From: Desmodus rotundus
Lineage: Eukaryota; Chordata; Mammalia; Chiroptera; Phyllostomidae
DNA length: 64,000 nucleotides
Reading direction: 5' to 3'
Assembly (NCBI RefSeq): GCF_022682495.2
Contig: NC_071393.1
Location: forward strand, 102,847,010 to 102,911,009
Shown: one piece after another, positions 12,311-23,199 of the stretch
How the letters are laid out: each line of letters starts with the position of its first letter
How positions within the stretch are numbered: position 1 is the stretch's first letter
Notes under the pieces: model-generated
Databases searched by the model: none
Seen by the model: only the letters and a program-made list of their open reading frames with translations
What the model was told of the DNA's origin: nothing
Position numbers and translations under genes: made by a program

Positions 12311-12764
12311 GGTCTCATAAATGAGCAGAATAATGCTATGCCAGCCTTTGGCAGTTTCAGTTGCGACGCTTTCTCGTTGTTTCTGGGACAGCTGCTCTCA
12401 GAGAATGTAACCTGGCATTTTTGTTTTTTTAATAGCTAGCTGCTTTTGCACTTAGGGATTTTTTTTCCTATTCTGATGTTCAGTCAAGCAGAATTAGTCT
12501 AGTGTTTAAAATCTAAGCCAAGGATTTCATCTTCTTATTATTTATATCTTTATGGTTGTAAAGCAGAGAAGTTATTTTGGGTAGATCTTTCAATAATAAA
12601 AGTAATTGGTGTTGTAACCAACATTACTACTTCTTTAATCATTGCCAATTTGGACATATTTGAAGACTCTGTAGAAGCTTCTGTTGTATAGAAGTTAATG
12701 TTTTGTGCCAAATTTTAAGGCTAATTTATTTCTGCTTCCTCTTCTATCTCTCAGAAGTTTTCTT
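12311..12764. other. Unassigned non-coding DNA
   Basis: A/T-rich sequence with no recognised element. Confidence 0.35.
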
Positions 12765-13130
12765 TTTCACAGTTGGATGTTATCTGGGTTCTTTCCAACT
12801 CTGGTACTGTAGGCTGGGGAGCCTAACTTCGGGTTTAGACCCCACACTTCTCAGGGAAATGCCCCAGCTGCTAACATATCCCTTCAGCTGGGGATAGATC
12901 TCCAGCTGCCCCCGGGGGAGCCCAGCTGGCCCTCTCACATCTCTGCACTCCCTAACAGTCGCGTTGTGGCGAAGTGGTTTCTTCTGTCTGCGGTGATATG
13001 CCATCTCTCCAGCTAGTGTTCAGCTGGTTATTCAGGATACTTTCTCTACGATTTAGTTGTAATTACAGATTGGTCCTGGAAGGAGATTAGTGTTGCTTCC
13101 ACTAACTGCTCTGCCATCTTGGATCTTCCC
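12765..13130 (-). mobile_element. Possible L1 5'UTR fragment (antisense)
   Basis: The stretch ends on the plus strand with 'ctgccatcttggatct'. On the minus strand this reads as a start with a CAAGATGGCAG YY1-like core, as at the 5' ends of many mammalian L1s, including the intact one here (gccgccatctt at 36031-36041). The rest is GC-richer than its surroundings, as L1 5'UTRs often are. The assignment rests on position and composition, so confidence is low. Confidence 0.35.
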
Positions 13131-13216
13131 AGAAGTTTTCCTTTATTTTTCCCATGAAGTGGACATGTTGTTCTGCTTTATCTTTGTGAGCAATATGTTT
13201 AGAAAATCAGATCCAA

Positions 13217-13300
13217 GACTGTGTGCGTTTGTGTGTGTGAATAAGAAAGAGAATGAGAGAGGAAAAAGAAGAAGTGGGGGGAGAAAGAGGAAGAAAAAAA
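13217..13300 (+). repeat. GT-rich then polypurine low-complexity tract
   Basis: A short tgtgtgcgtttgtgtgtgtg run is followed by about 60 bases of almost pure purine. It abuts the 5' end of HAL1-like copy 1 and may include part of its target site. Confidence 0.7.
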
Positions 13301-13975
13301 GATGGAGGCATGGGTAGACACATTGTGCCTCCTCGCACAACCAAAGGAAGGACAACAACAAATTTACAAACAAAATACTGGAACTGCCAGAAAATTGAAC
13401 TGTAGGGAAGTCCGACAACCAAGGAGTTAAAGAAGAAACATTCATCCAGACTGGTAGGAGAGGTGAAGATGGGTAGCTGGGTGGAGAGGACTCGAGACAA
13501 GGAAGCAGCTGGAGGACCAGACTGGGGGAGGCAGTGGCTGGTGGAGCAGCGGTCCCACATTCGCGTGCAGATAAACCGAGAGGAACAACTGGGGAGACAG
13601 ACTGTGAAACCCAGGTTCCAGTGTGGTAAATAAAGCCTCAAACCTCTGACTGAAAACATCTATGGGGGTTGAGGCGGCAGCAGGAGAAACTCCCAGCCTC
13701 ACAGATGAGTTCGTTGGAGAGACCCACAGTGTCCTAGAATGCACACAAGCCCACCCACTGGGAATCAGCACCAGAGGGGCCCAATTTGATTGTGGGTAGC
13801 TGGGGAAGTGACTGAAAACTGGCAGAGAGAGGAGCAAATGCCATTGCTCCCTATTGGGCCCCTCCCCCACATACTGTGTCACAGAGCAGCGACGTGGGCT
13901 GCCCCACCCCATGAATACCTAAGGCTCCACCCCTTACTATGTAATAGCCCAGCCAAGACAAAAAATACGGCCCCA

Positions 13976-14797
13976 ATGAAAGAATAGATCAAAGCTCCAA
14001 AAATAGAACTAAGCAGTGAAGAGATAGCCAACCTATCAGATACATAGTTCAAAACACTGGTAATCAGGATACTCACAGAATTGGTAGAGTATGGTCGCAA
14101 AATAGATGAAAAAATGAAGGCTATGCTAAGTGAAATAAAAGAAAATGTGCAGGGAACTAACAGTGATGGGAAGGAAACCAGGACTCAAATCAACGGTTTG
14201 GAGCAGAAGGAAGAAATAAACATTCAGCCAGAACAGAATGAAGAAACGAGAATTCAAAAAAATGATGAGAGGCTTAGGAACCTCTGGCACAACTTTAAAT
14301 GTTCCAACATCCAAATCATAGGGATGCCAGAGGAGAAGAGGAAGAACAAAATTGAAAACTTACTTGAAAAAATAATGGAGAACTTTCCCAATCTGGCAAA
14401 GGAAATAGACTTCCAGGAAGGCCAGGACTCTCAGAGAGTCCCAAAGAAGTTGGACCCAAGGAAACACACATCAAGGTACATCATAATTACATTAGCCAAG
14501 ATTAAAGTTAAGGAGAGAATCTTAAAAGCAGCAAGAGAAAAGGACACAGTTACCTACAAAGGAGTGCCCAAAAGACTATCAGCTGATTTCTCAAAAGAAA
14601 CCTTGCAGGCAAGAAGGGGCTGGAAAGAAGTATTTTGAAGTCATGAAAGGCAAGCACCTACATCCAAGATTACTGTATCCAGCAAAGCTTTCATTTAGAA
14701 TGGAAGGGCAGATCAAGTGGTTCCCAGGTAAGGTCAAGTAAAGGAGTTTATCATCACCAAGCCCTTATTATATGAAATGTTAAAGGGACTTATCTAA
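13976..14797 (+). pseudogene. Broken ORF1-like gene of HAL1-like copy 1
   Basis: The relic aligns by eye along the 310-residue ORF1 of the intact L1: the N-terminal 'LSDT.FK' block, the coiled-coil start 'RILTELVEYG', the RRM blocks 'IIGMPEE', 'NFPNL' and 'RILKAAREK', and the C-terminal 'ADFSKETLQARR' region. It would end with a LKGLI-stop like the L1 LKGLL-stop. Visible breaks are a TAG at 13982-13984, a TAG at 14045-14047 (glutamate 33 in the L1), an extra T in 'gtattttgaag' near 14631-14637 giving TGA, and another frame change near 14739. The longest surviving stretch is 14081-14638. The last three lesions recur in copy 2. Not expected to yield a functional chaperone. Confidence 0.8.
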
Positions 14798-14955
14798 GAA
14801 AAAGAAGGTGGTCAAAAGTATGAACAGTAAAATGACAACAAACTCACAACTATCAACAACTGAACCTAAAAAAAAAATCAAAACCAAATGAAGCAAACAA
14901 CTAGAACAGGAACAGAATCACAGACATGGAGATCACATGGAGGTTATCAGCAGGT

Positions 14956-14982
14956 GGGAGGGGGGGAGAATGGGGGAAAGGG
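14956..14982 (+). other. G-rich tract with quadruplex potential in the HAL1-like 3'UTR
   Basis: Four or more runs of at least three G lie within 27 bases on the sense strand. G-rich polypurine tracts are a recognised feature of mammalian L1 3'UTRs. Confidence 0.6.
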
Positions 14983-15205
14983 TACAGAGAATAAGAAGCA
15001 CACATGGTAGGTACGAAACAGATGAGGGGAGGTTAAGAATAGTATGAGAAATGGGGAGACCAAAGAACTTACATATATGACCCATGCACATGAACTAAGG
15101 GGGGAATGCTGGTGGGGGTGGTGCAGGGCGGAGGGTACTAAACGGGGGGAGGGAAATGGGACAACTGTAATAGTGTAATCAGTGAAATATATTTTAAAAA
15201 GGAAA

Positions 15206-17967
15206 GGATGAAAAAGAGAAAGGAAAGAAGAAGATGGTGTGAGGGAGGAATAGAAGGGAAAGGAGAGAGGGAAACAGAGAGGATTTGGTTTGCCAAGAAG
15301 ATTACAGACTAAGCTACAAGAAGCTGTTTGCTTGAAACTGTGCTGTGTCTGTAGCATGCACTGTGGTTTACAGTCACCAAAAAATTGGTCAGAATTATAT
15401 GTGGTGACAGCCGAGTCCTCAAAAGATGATAAATATGAAGGGGTGTTCACGTGATGCATGTTTAGGCAGTAGGCAACATTCCTGTGCTGCTTTGGCCGGA
15501 ACTTTGTGTAATTCCTGGTCCTTCCACTTTCTTGGACATGATTAGGTAGAATTTCTTACTGTTTCCCTTCAGCTTTTCTAATAGTAAACAGATGCTGAAG
15601 AAATGAAGGTAACTTTAAATACAAGCCATTTGGGGTATTGTGTCTCTTAATTGTTAATAGATTTTAAAAAATTAATATTGACTTACCTAAGTTAAAAACT
15701 GTTTCAATTTTTAACATTCTACTTGTTTTTAATGTTCAGATTCCTAGTCTTTTATCATCCTCCCCCTCTCAGTAACTACGGGATGATTTGTTTTTCCCCT
15801 TAGCACTCGGCTATTACATTCATGTCTCATCTTCTGCAGTAAACCCTGCATCAATCTTGGACAGGCTGGAAAGTCAGGTTCAGCAAAGAAGTCCGTCAAG
15901 GGTGTCTGAGCTGCCAGATGCTCGGAAGCGGTTCCTTTGCCTTCTTCCCAGGACTCATTGGTGGTTTATAGGCAATTCTTAACTGACCTATTATTTCCAC
16001 TTCCATTTCTGTAGCCAATTTAAAAGCAGAAAATTAGATGGGGAAAGTCATACTTAGGTTGGCAAACTAAAAGGTTACATGACATTGATTCATTTTATTC
16101 AGTTAGATTTGTTTATTTTGACATGTTCTACCTTGCTCCATTCCACAGCCCATTTGAGGCCATTGGCATCCTTAGAGAAAGAGTCCCTTGTTGTGTCTTT
16201 AATGCAGACAGGCTCCTTCAAGAAGCTCCGGGTTGAAAAACCTCAGGCCGTAGAACAGGTCACTTAAGTGTGTTCTGCTAACACTTTTTATTGGTCATCA
16301 GTGCTTGCCGTGGGAATCCTATCACAAGCAGTCCAGGTGAACAGTAAGCTAGCCACAGACACTGAGAACTTTCCTTTTTTACTAAACATGCTTCTTATCT
16401 GCAGGCTGCAGACATTTAGCTGTAGCTCGTTCCTTGCCTGTACTGTCTTTGTAAGGCACTGGACAAGAGGCACAGCAGAGACGTGTCCCAGCCGCTGGCT
16501 CCCGGTGACAGAGCACAGTCACCAGCCAGGATGACTGCAGGGGGCTGCACTAGAGGAATAATGGTCTAACTCTGCAGCTTTAAAATCCGATTGATTTCAT
16601 TTGTGCAAAGGCACAAGGGCAGGGGAGTGCTTTACTGTTTGACACACAGATGACAGTCTGGCTGGAAGCTAGTGTTTGGGAGAAAATAAAACAAAAATGT
16701 TAGTTCTGAAGAAACAGCTATAAGACACAGCAAGGATCTATAGTTTTCTTCTGAAAAAAATCAACGTTTTCACCCCAGAAAAACACCCGGAAACCAAGCA
16801 GTACCCTTCCGGAGTTTTGGCATTTATGTAACAGTTTGTATAAAAGGACCATACCGTATAAAGTGATTGTAATACTGCTTGCCGATTTTGCCAAAGCCAT
16901 AAGATGAAACTATCAGTCTTTTGGCTGCCTTGGATGGAAAATTTTAAGAGTGTGACAATACAGAGGAAAAAGGAGGGAGAGAGGGAGAAGTCTGCCCTGG
17001 GGTTGAAGTGGACGGGGTGGGAGTACAGCTGCAGAATCCAGGCCTCTACATAATAATTGGTAGCCAGCCCTGGTGAGAGGAGCTAAAGGAGGTGTGCGAG
17101 AAAATGGGGAGTAGGAAGGGTGAAAGGTCACCAGTGGTGCCAACCTCGGTGACGAAAACCCCAGATCCTACAAGGATGTCTGTAAAACATATACAGCTGC
17201 ACAGTTCAAGTTGTGTGGATACTACATTCATTCAGAGTTTTCAGAAACACATGATCTTGTCCTTACACCAGTGCTGTGAAGGAGAGGAGGCATACGTCCC
17301 CTAGTTTATGAGTCAGACGGGCAGGCCCTGTGTGATTCTGTGACAGGAACCACAGGAACAGACGCGAAACAAAGCCATGTTTTCTAGGAAGCTGAAGTTG
17401 CATTTCATAGACTACGCCTGAGACTTCTAATATCTGAGCCTAAAGAGAACAAACACCATGTGAAACACGTAATTCAGGCAACTGAGGAGAAGAAAGTCCT
17501 CCCTCAGTAGAATCTGGGCTCAGGAAGCGTCACTCAGTCCCTGAGACATTAGAAGGAACAGCTCAGGCCACCAGGTTGAGTATGGAGCAGGGTCAGGTGA
17601 CATGACCAGAGGACGTCACGTGGAGAATGCAGAGAAGTGGGTTCCCAGTCTCAGCTTGCCCAGGAATGTGGTGTTCGCAGCAGATCCTAAGGCTTTGCCT
17701 ACTAACTTTTGAAGCAAAAATCTGGAAATAGACACATATTGTGTCTATTGTGTTCAATGCCCCAATCTCTAGCTACCCACAGTGCTCAGGTGTAATCATT
17801 TCATTTGATAAAACAAATTACTGAAGACCTCTGTTTGCTGCATCCCAAATTGGGATCGCGTGTCTTCTCTAAAATACCCCGAACTGCCAAGATAACAAGA
17901 TCTCTAACGACCGGAGGGTGAGACTGAGACACAAACCCATAGATGCCAGAGATGCTACTTTTAGGAG
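15206..17967. other. Unassigned non-coding DNA
   Basis: The first ~80 bases are purine-rich. The rest holds no repeat I can name. One open frame at 15788-15982 (+) lies behind a good-looking splice acceptor (tttgtttttccccttag, ending at 15802) but lacks a convincing donor (see findings). Confidence 0.35.
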
Positions 17968-18890
17968 TTCTCCCTCTTTTTAAATTTTATTTTATTTTTA
18001 ATTTTCTTTTATTGTATTTTTTCCATTACCATTTATCTCCCTTATACCCTCTTCCACCTCCAGCCGCCCCCCCTGAGCTGTCAGCCTGCTCTCCGTCTAC
18101 AAGTCTGTCCCTGATTTGCTTGTTAGGTCAGTTTGTTCATTAGACTCCACATGTGAGTGAAATCATACGGTGTTCGTCTTTCTCTGACTGGCTTATTTCA
18201 TTTAGCATAGTGTTCCCCAGGTCCATCCATGCATTTGCAAAGGGTATAATCTTCTTTTTTTAAGGCCAAGTAGTATTCCATAGTGTAACTGTGCCATAGT
18301 TGTTTTATCCATTCATCTACTGATGGACACTTGGGCTGAGTTATTTACAATTCTTGGTAATTGTAAATAACTCAGCAGTGAACATAGGGGTGCTTTTATT
18401 TTTCCAAATTAGCATTTTGAGTTTCTTTGGATAAATTCCCAGAAGTGGAATCTCTAGGTCATAAGGCAGTTGCATTTTAAATTTTTTGTAGTAACTTCAT
18501 ACTGCTTTCCACAGTGGCTGCACCAATCTGCATTCCCACCAACAGTGCAAGAGGGTTCCCTTTTCTCCACATCTTTGCCAGCACTTGTTGTTTGTTGATT
18601 TATTGATGATAGCCATTCTGACTGGTGTGAGGTGGTATCTCACTGTGTTTTAATTTTCGTTTCTCTGATGAGTAGTGATGTCGAACATTTATTCACATGT
18701 CTGTTGGCCATCTGTATGTCCTCTTTGAGTGTCTGTTCAGGTCCTTAACCCTGAATTCTTCGGTTTTTTGGTGTTGAGTTTTATAAATTCTTTATAAATT
18801 TTGGATATTAACCCCTTATCAGATGTATTGGCGATTATGTTCTCCCATTCTGTGGGTTGTCTTTTAATTTTGTTGATGTTTCTCCCTCTT
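17968..18890 (-). mobile_element. 5'-truncated L1 with target-site duplication
   Basis: An antisense L1 3'UTR (T/C-rich, ~17979-18130) is followed by antisense ORF2 C-terminal sequence: 'ggcttatttcatttagcatagtg', 'tattccatagtgtaac', 'ctgcattcccaccaacagtgcaag' and 'ggtgtgaggtggtatctcactg'. It is truncated near 18879. The 11-bp direct repeat ttctccctctt flanks it at 17968-17978 and 18880-18890. ORF2 is interrupted by stops. A perfect 17-bp inverted repeat sits inside at 18336-18375. Confidence 0.85.
18336..18375. repeat. Perfect 17-bp inverted repeat within L1
   Basis: Arm 1 is ctgagttatttacaatt (18336-18352), the spacer is 6 bases, and arm 2 is its exact reverse complement (18359-18375). Other L1 copies in the window have only arm 2-like sequence here (for example 'ggctattgtaaattgtgctgc' at 31088). 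The left arm therefore looks newly copied from the right. Confidence 0.9.
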
Positions 18891-19299
18891 GCATTTGCGT
18901 AGATAAGCAAAGGAAAACTTTATTAAACAGTTGATGGTGTAAGCATTCAGATTTTATTTTATTTTCTTTTGGGTGGGTGTGTCTTCCCTTGGGATCAGTT
19001 GTTCTTATTTCCCTTTTTTATGAAAGACAGGTAGCAGTTCTCACCTAAGAGAATTGTGAAGAACTCAACATACGTGTCTGATAAGATATGGTAACCCTGG
19101 GAGGAACTCAGTAAAGGTTAGCTCCCACCTCTTTGCTTGCACGAAAGAGAATACAGAGCAAGAAGTCATTGACTGGAATAATGGTTCTTTTGTATTGGGG
19201 CAGATTTTTTATGCATAATGGCCCTCGGTTGCTATTCTTTTTTAATTTTGGACCGCTTTTGAATTTTTCTGCCTCCTTTCCTTAACTTTTTTTTAAAAA
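18891..19299. other. Unassigned non-coding DNA
   Basis: No repeat or exon is recognised. Confidence 0.35.
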
Positions 19300-19400
19300 G
19301 TTAACTGAGCTCCTGCTGTATTATGTTAAAAGCTTTTATCTATGTCATCTCATTTAATTTTCATAGCAAGATGTTCTTTTCATTGGTGTGGCTTAATTAA
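19300..19400 (+). repeat. MIR fragment
   Basis: 'ctgagctcctgctgtattatgttaaaagcttttatctatgtcatctcatttaattttcatag' matches the MIR 5' body, and the core is missing. Confidence 0.6.
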
Positions 19401-19629
19401 ATATATTTTGCAGCTGTGATAAATTTTTTTAATTCCAACTCAGGATATGGATCAGAATTCATTCACCTAATTAGTCTGAAGTAGATTTCCGTCACATCAC
19501 TGTTAAAAACATTTGAGTTGCTAAGTAAAGGCAGGGTTGACTGATACTTTAAAGGGTGAAACTAACAACATCTTACAATTAGGGGGAGGTGGCTGTGTGA
19601 CTGTGTACCAGGCATTCCTCAAACCCCTT

Positions 19630-19667
19630 TATTCATTCATTCATTCACTTACTCATTCATTCATTTT
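19630..19667 (+). repeat. (ATTC)n microsatellite, imperfect
   Basis: About nine tetranucleotide units with interruptions (attcattcattcattcacttactcattcattcattt). Confidence 0.9.
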
Positions 19668-22600
19668 ATTTCAGTTAAAACAGCTCTGTTGGATTTAACT
19701 AGGAACTCTTTGCCCATGGGGAAAGACATACTAATGTAGTAGCATGCCTTAAAATGAAAAATATTCTTATCAAAGATAATTCAAAAAGAATTTGTTTGGG
19801 TGGAAGAACTGTCTTTTTAGTTCACAGTGATGGATGGCCTAGGGGTCAGGGGCAGAGCTAGTCCTAGTCCGTACAAATGAGAAAATGGTGCTTTCTCTGG
19901 ACTGATCCTGCCCCTGAGGCACAAGGCTTAGTAAATGGATGACGCTTTTGTGCAAAATAGAGAAAAGCCTCCCTTTCTCTGGTGGACACCACCCATCACT
20001 GGGTGTGTGGCTCAGGGACCTGAGTGCAGGCCGGCTTTCAGACCCTTGCACTCCCTCGTGCATTGCACAGCTTGGCCTGACTGCACAGCAGCCCGGTGGA
20101 GGGGGTGGAGGGGGGTGGAGGAGTAGATGAGGCAGCAAAGATGTTGACGGAGAAAGGACAGAGAATGAATGTGGGAGAGGATAACAGGTACAGGGCAAAA
20201 TGATAGTTCGGGAATGGGTAAACAGTCAAAGAAATTACTTCCAAATGGGAGGTGGGGAGATCCAGGGAGAATGACTACAGACTACCTCTGCTTAAGGCTA
20301 GTATAGCAGTTTGGTCCTCAAAGTGACCCTTGATGCTCTAGACTCTAGACTCAGCCTATGGTCAAAACCCAAAGGAGAGGGCTGTGCAAAATCCAGCGGA
20401 GTCACACAGCTCTTACCACCACCCTCCCACCAGGGGAATCTTTCCGTAACTCCCTGCACTCGCCTTAACTTCTCTGACTGCAACATTTATCCACAGAGCT
20501 TATGTTTAGGGGCCAGAACTTATTCTTAGGTTCCCAGCGCTTCCAGGGCAAAGGGATTCGAGACACTGGAGGGATGGTGTGAATTGAGTTGGAGCTTTGA
20601 CATTCTCCCCTTTGCTGATTCCCTGCAACTGAGTTTTCTTCAGCCGAGAGGTGGTGAAGCAAGCCGATGGTCTTTGAAGAATGGTCTGGTCTTAACTCCC
20701 ATATTATCCTGGTTCCCTGTGGATTGCAGATGTGCAGAGAAAGGCCAGTAGTGTGGATTGGGTGCAGTCCCAATAATGGGAACACAAAATATGGAAACAA
20801 TGTAGATTGGATGTAGAGAAAGGAAAATCTAGTTGTAAAAGAGCCTACTTATAGTTGGATACACATCTTGATTATTTTCCTTCTTTTCATATTAGAAAAT
20901 ATCTTATTAACTTCATTGAGGGCCTGGCACAGATTTTAAAACCATGTGTAGCAGCTTCCTAAAACTGCAGAAGGGTGAAAGAAATCACAGTTGGGTTTTT
21001 GGTCTTTTTCATGTTTGGAAATCATTTACTGTAATTTCACAAGACAGGGATGCTGTTTGCTAAAATTCCAGAAGGAGATTAATTTGCCAGTTTGTATCAT
21101 ATAATACCCGTTTTCCTACAATCAGCCTTGTTTTGGCAAATGTAAATATAGTAGGATATGAGATCAATTTATTTTAGTGTATTTCTGAGAAAAAAAAATG
21201 ACTTCATAGCCTGCAGAATAACAGGGCAATATATATTGGCCTTATGTGGGTATATGGATCAACATGACCTTTAAAAGGAGAACAGAAAGGGGACTGAGGA
21301 ATGTGTATGTGCACTTTAAAAGTTCTGGTTCAGAACTCACAACAGATTCAGAGCTATCCAGAGTAATACCTTGGATGATGTAGGTGTTCATTAGAATGGA
21401 ATGGATTCATACAAAATGCTCCGTATTCAGAATACTTGCTTCAGCAAAGTGATTTCAGATTGCCTTCAAATGTAGAGGCTTGTGATTTAGACGCAGAAAA
21501 GAGCAGATTGTTTGTGCTGGCATTCATTTACTTTAATCTGTCCCAAATGTCATATTCCACCAGATAGTAACTATGACTTGATATACTTGCATGGTTTTTG
21601 TTAAGTTGGACTCTCCGAACTTGGAAAGTCCACCATATCTTACCCTTTGTTGGTTTTTTAAAGACTCTGTAATAGTTCACTCTGAAACTTTGCTGATAAA
21701 ATTGTTGATCTTGAGAAGAAGGTCATCTGTTCAAAGTTCAGTGGGGATAGAATTCCTACAATGTAATATAATATGCTTTATATGTTTCCTTTTAGAAACT
21801 GAGGTCATAGACAAGTTTTATCCTCTATAGTTTGTCAAAAATTTGTTTCCATTATTAATCTACAAAAGCAACTCAGAATTTAAGTAATATATTTTATGTG
21901 AAATTTATTAATTTATATATATAAGTTATATATAAGTAAGTGGAATGGGAAGGTTGTGCTGTGCTTGTGTATGGCTTATTGTATTATTGTATTTAAGAAG
22001 GTGATCTTGCCATCATGAGACTTGGCAGAGTGATGAACATGTCAATATGTAAAGTACAGGTGAATGGACACCCTTCTGTTTGCTTGAGCTGCCTTCGCTG
22101 GGTCCCCTCGCACTCTGTACATAATCTCATAGCAACAGCCACTCCCTTGGGGCTCTGCCTAATTTGAAGGTCTTGGTTTTTGTACATATCTTTGTATCTT
22201 TGGTGTATGCGGGTGTTTAGTATGTGGAGAGTGAATAAATACATGAACATACGCATAAGTAATCATGTTTGCTGAAGATGAGAAGAGAATGGAGGTCTGA
22301 CCCTGGCAAATGGGGAAAGGATAAGGCCCATCCAAGAATCCAGAATAGTAGCTGTATGGACCTGGGGACTCCGGAGATCCAGGCTGGGCATCAGGCTGCT
22401 GTTAGGAGAACAGTTCTGAGGTAAGGCAGAGATGCTGGCTTCTCCAGAAATTTGAGTATCTGAGAAGCTCAAACTGAGCACGGAGTGTAGAAAGAGGTAA
22501 AACTATAAGAAGTGACATCAAGGCTAGAAGGGCTAGCGGAGGAACCAATAAAGAAAGAGACCCTGGATGAGGCTTGCAGTGTACTGGCCTCTCCTGGAAC

Positions 22601-22984
22601 TCCCTGAATGATGTGAGAGGAGGTCCATCATTGACCTTAACTGAACACACTTTCATGCGGAGCCCAGGCTGTCCTCCAGCAGGCAGGCAGGGAAGCTGCA
22701 TGAAGGCGAAGGAAAGGTGCTGTGGTCACAACTCCAGCAGTATTGCCTTCTTAGGAGAGGTTTTGCCTGCTTAGCTTCTTCTCCACTCTGTTTTGTTTGT
22801 TTGTCCTAGAGGAGGTAGAAACTACCCAAGAGGACCACTGGTGGAAATCCATCCAGAGAAGCCTTCTGACTTGGGGCAGTCTGAAAACCACTTGGCCACA
22901 GCTGCCTGTCCATGGCCTCCTACCTGCTCAGGGTGGAGAAGGGGGTCCTTAATTCACTAGCCCCCATTCAGGTGTTTAGGATCC
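19668..22984. other. Unassigned non-coding DNA
   Basis: A long stretch with no recognised repeat, exon or RNA gene. A short AT-rich dinucleotide-like patch occurs at about 21910-21935. Open frames on both strands around 19839-20244 and 22263-22701 lack known motifs. Confidence 0.35.
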
Positions 22985-23105
22985 AGATGTCATGTGGAAC
23001 TGAGGCACAGAGAAGTTACGAACCTTGCTCAAGGTCATTTAGCTAATACACTGTGAAGCCTGAACTCAGTCTGGTTTCAGGATCTATGCTTATACCATTA
23101 GTCGA
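22985..23105 (+). repeat. MIR 3' half
   Basis: 'gaactgaggcacagagaagttacgaaccttgctcaaggtcatttagctaatac' followed by the 'gcctgaactcagtctggtt' tail. The 5' body is absent. Confidence 0.85.
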
Positions 23106-23199
23106 CACTCTCTTGGCCAGCATAGGTACCAACTGCCCTAGGCAGGGTTGGCAGGGAAGGATGAACATACAGGTTTAAAAAGTTTCCTCTGTGGTTGAC

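Larger units (their letters stand above)
13298..15205 (+). mobile_element. HAL1-like non-autonomous L1 element, copy 1, near full length
   Basis: The element starts near 'aaagatggaggcatgggtag', a degenerate YY1-type L1 start. It continues through a ~680-base 5'UTR, an ORF1 relic (13976-14797), and then directly into a 3'UTR with a G-rich tract (14956-14982). It ends near 'gggacaactgtaatagtgtaatcagtgaaatat' and an A-rich tail. No ORF2 sequence lies between ORF1 and the 3'UTR. That is the defining layout of HAL1 ('half-L1') elements, which depend on L1 ORF2 supplied in trans. A second copy lies at 23.2-24.9 kb. Flanking purine-rich sequence (about 13281-13300 and 15210-15230) could be the target duplication, but low complexity prevents a firm call. 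Confidence 0.82.
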
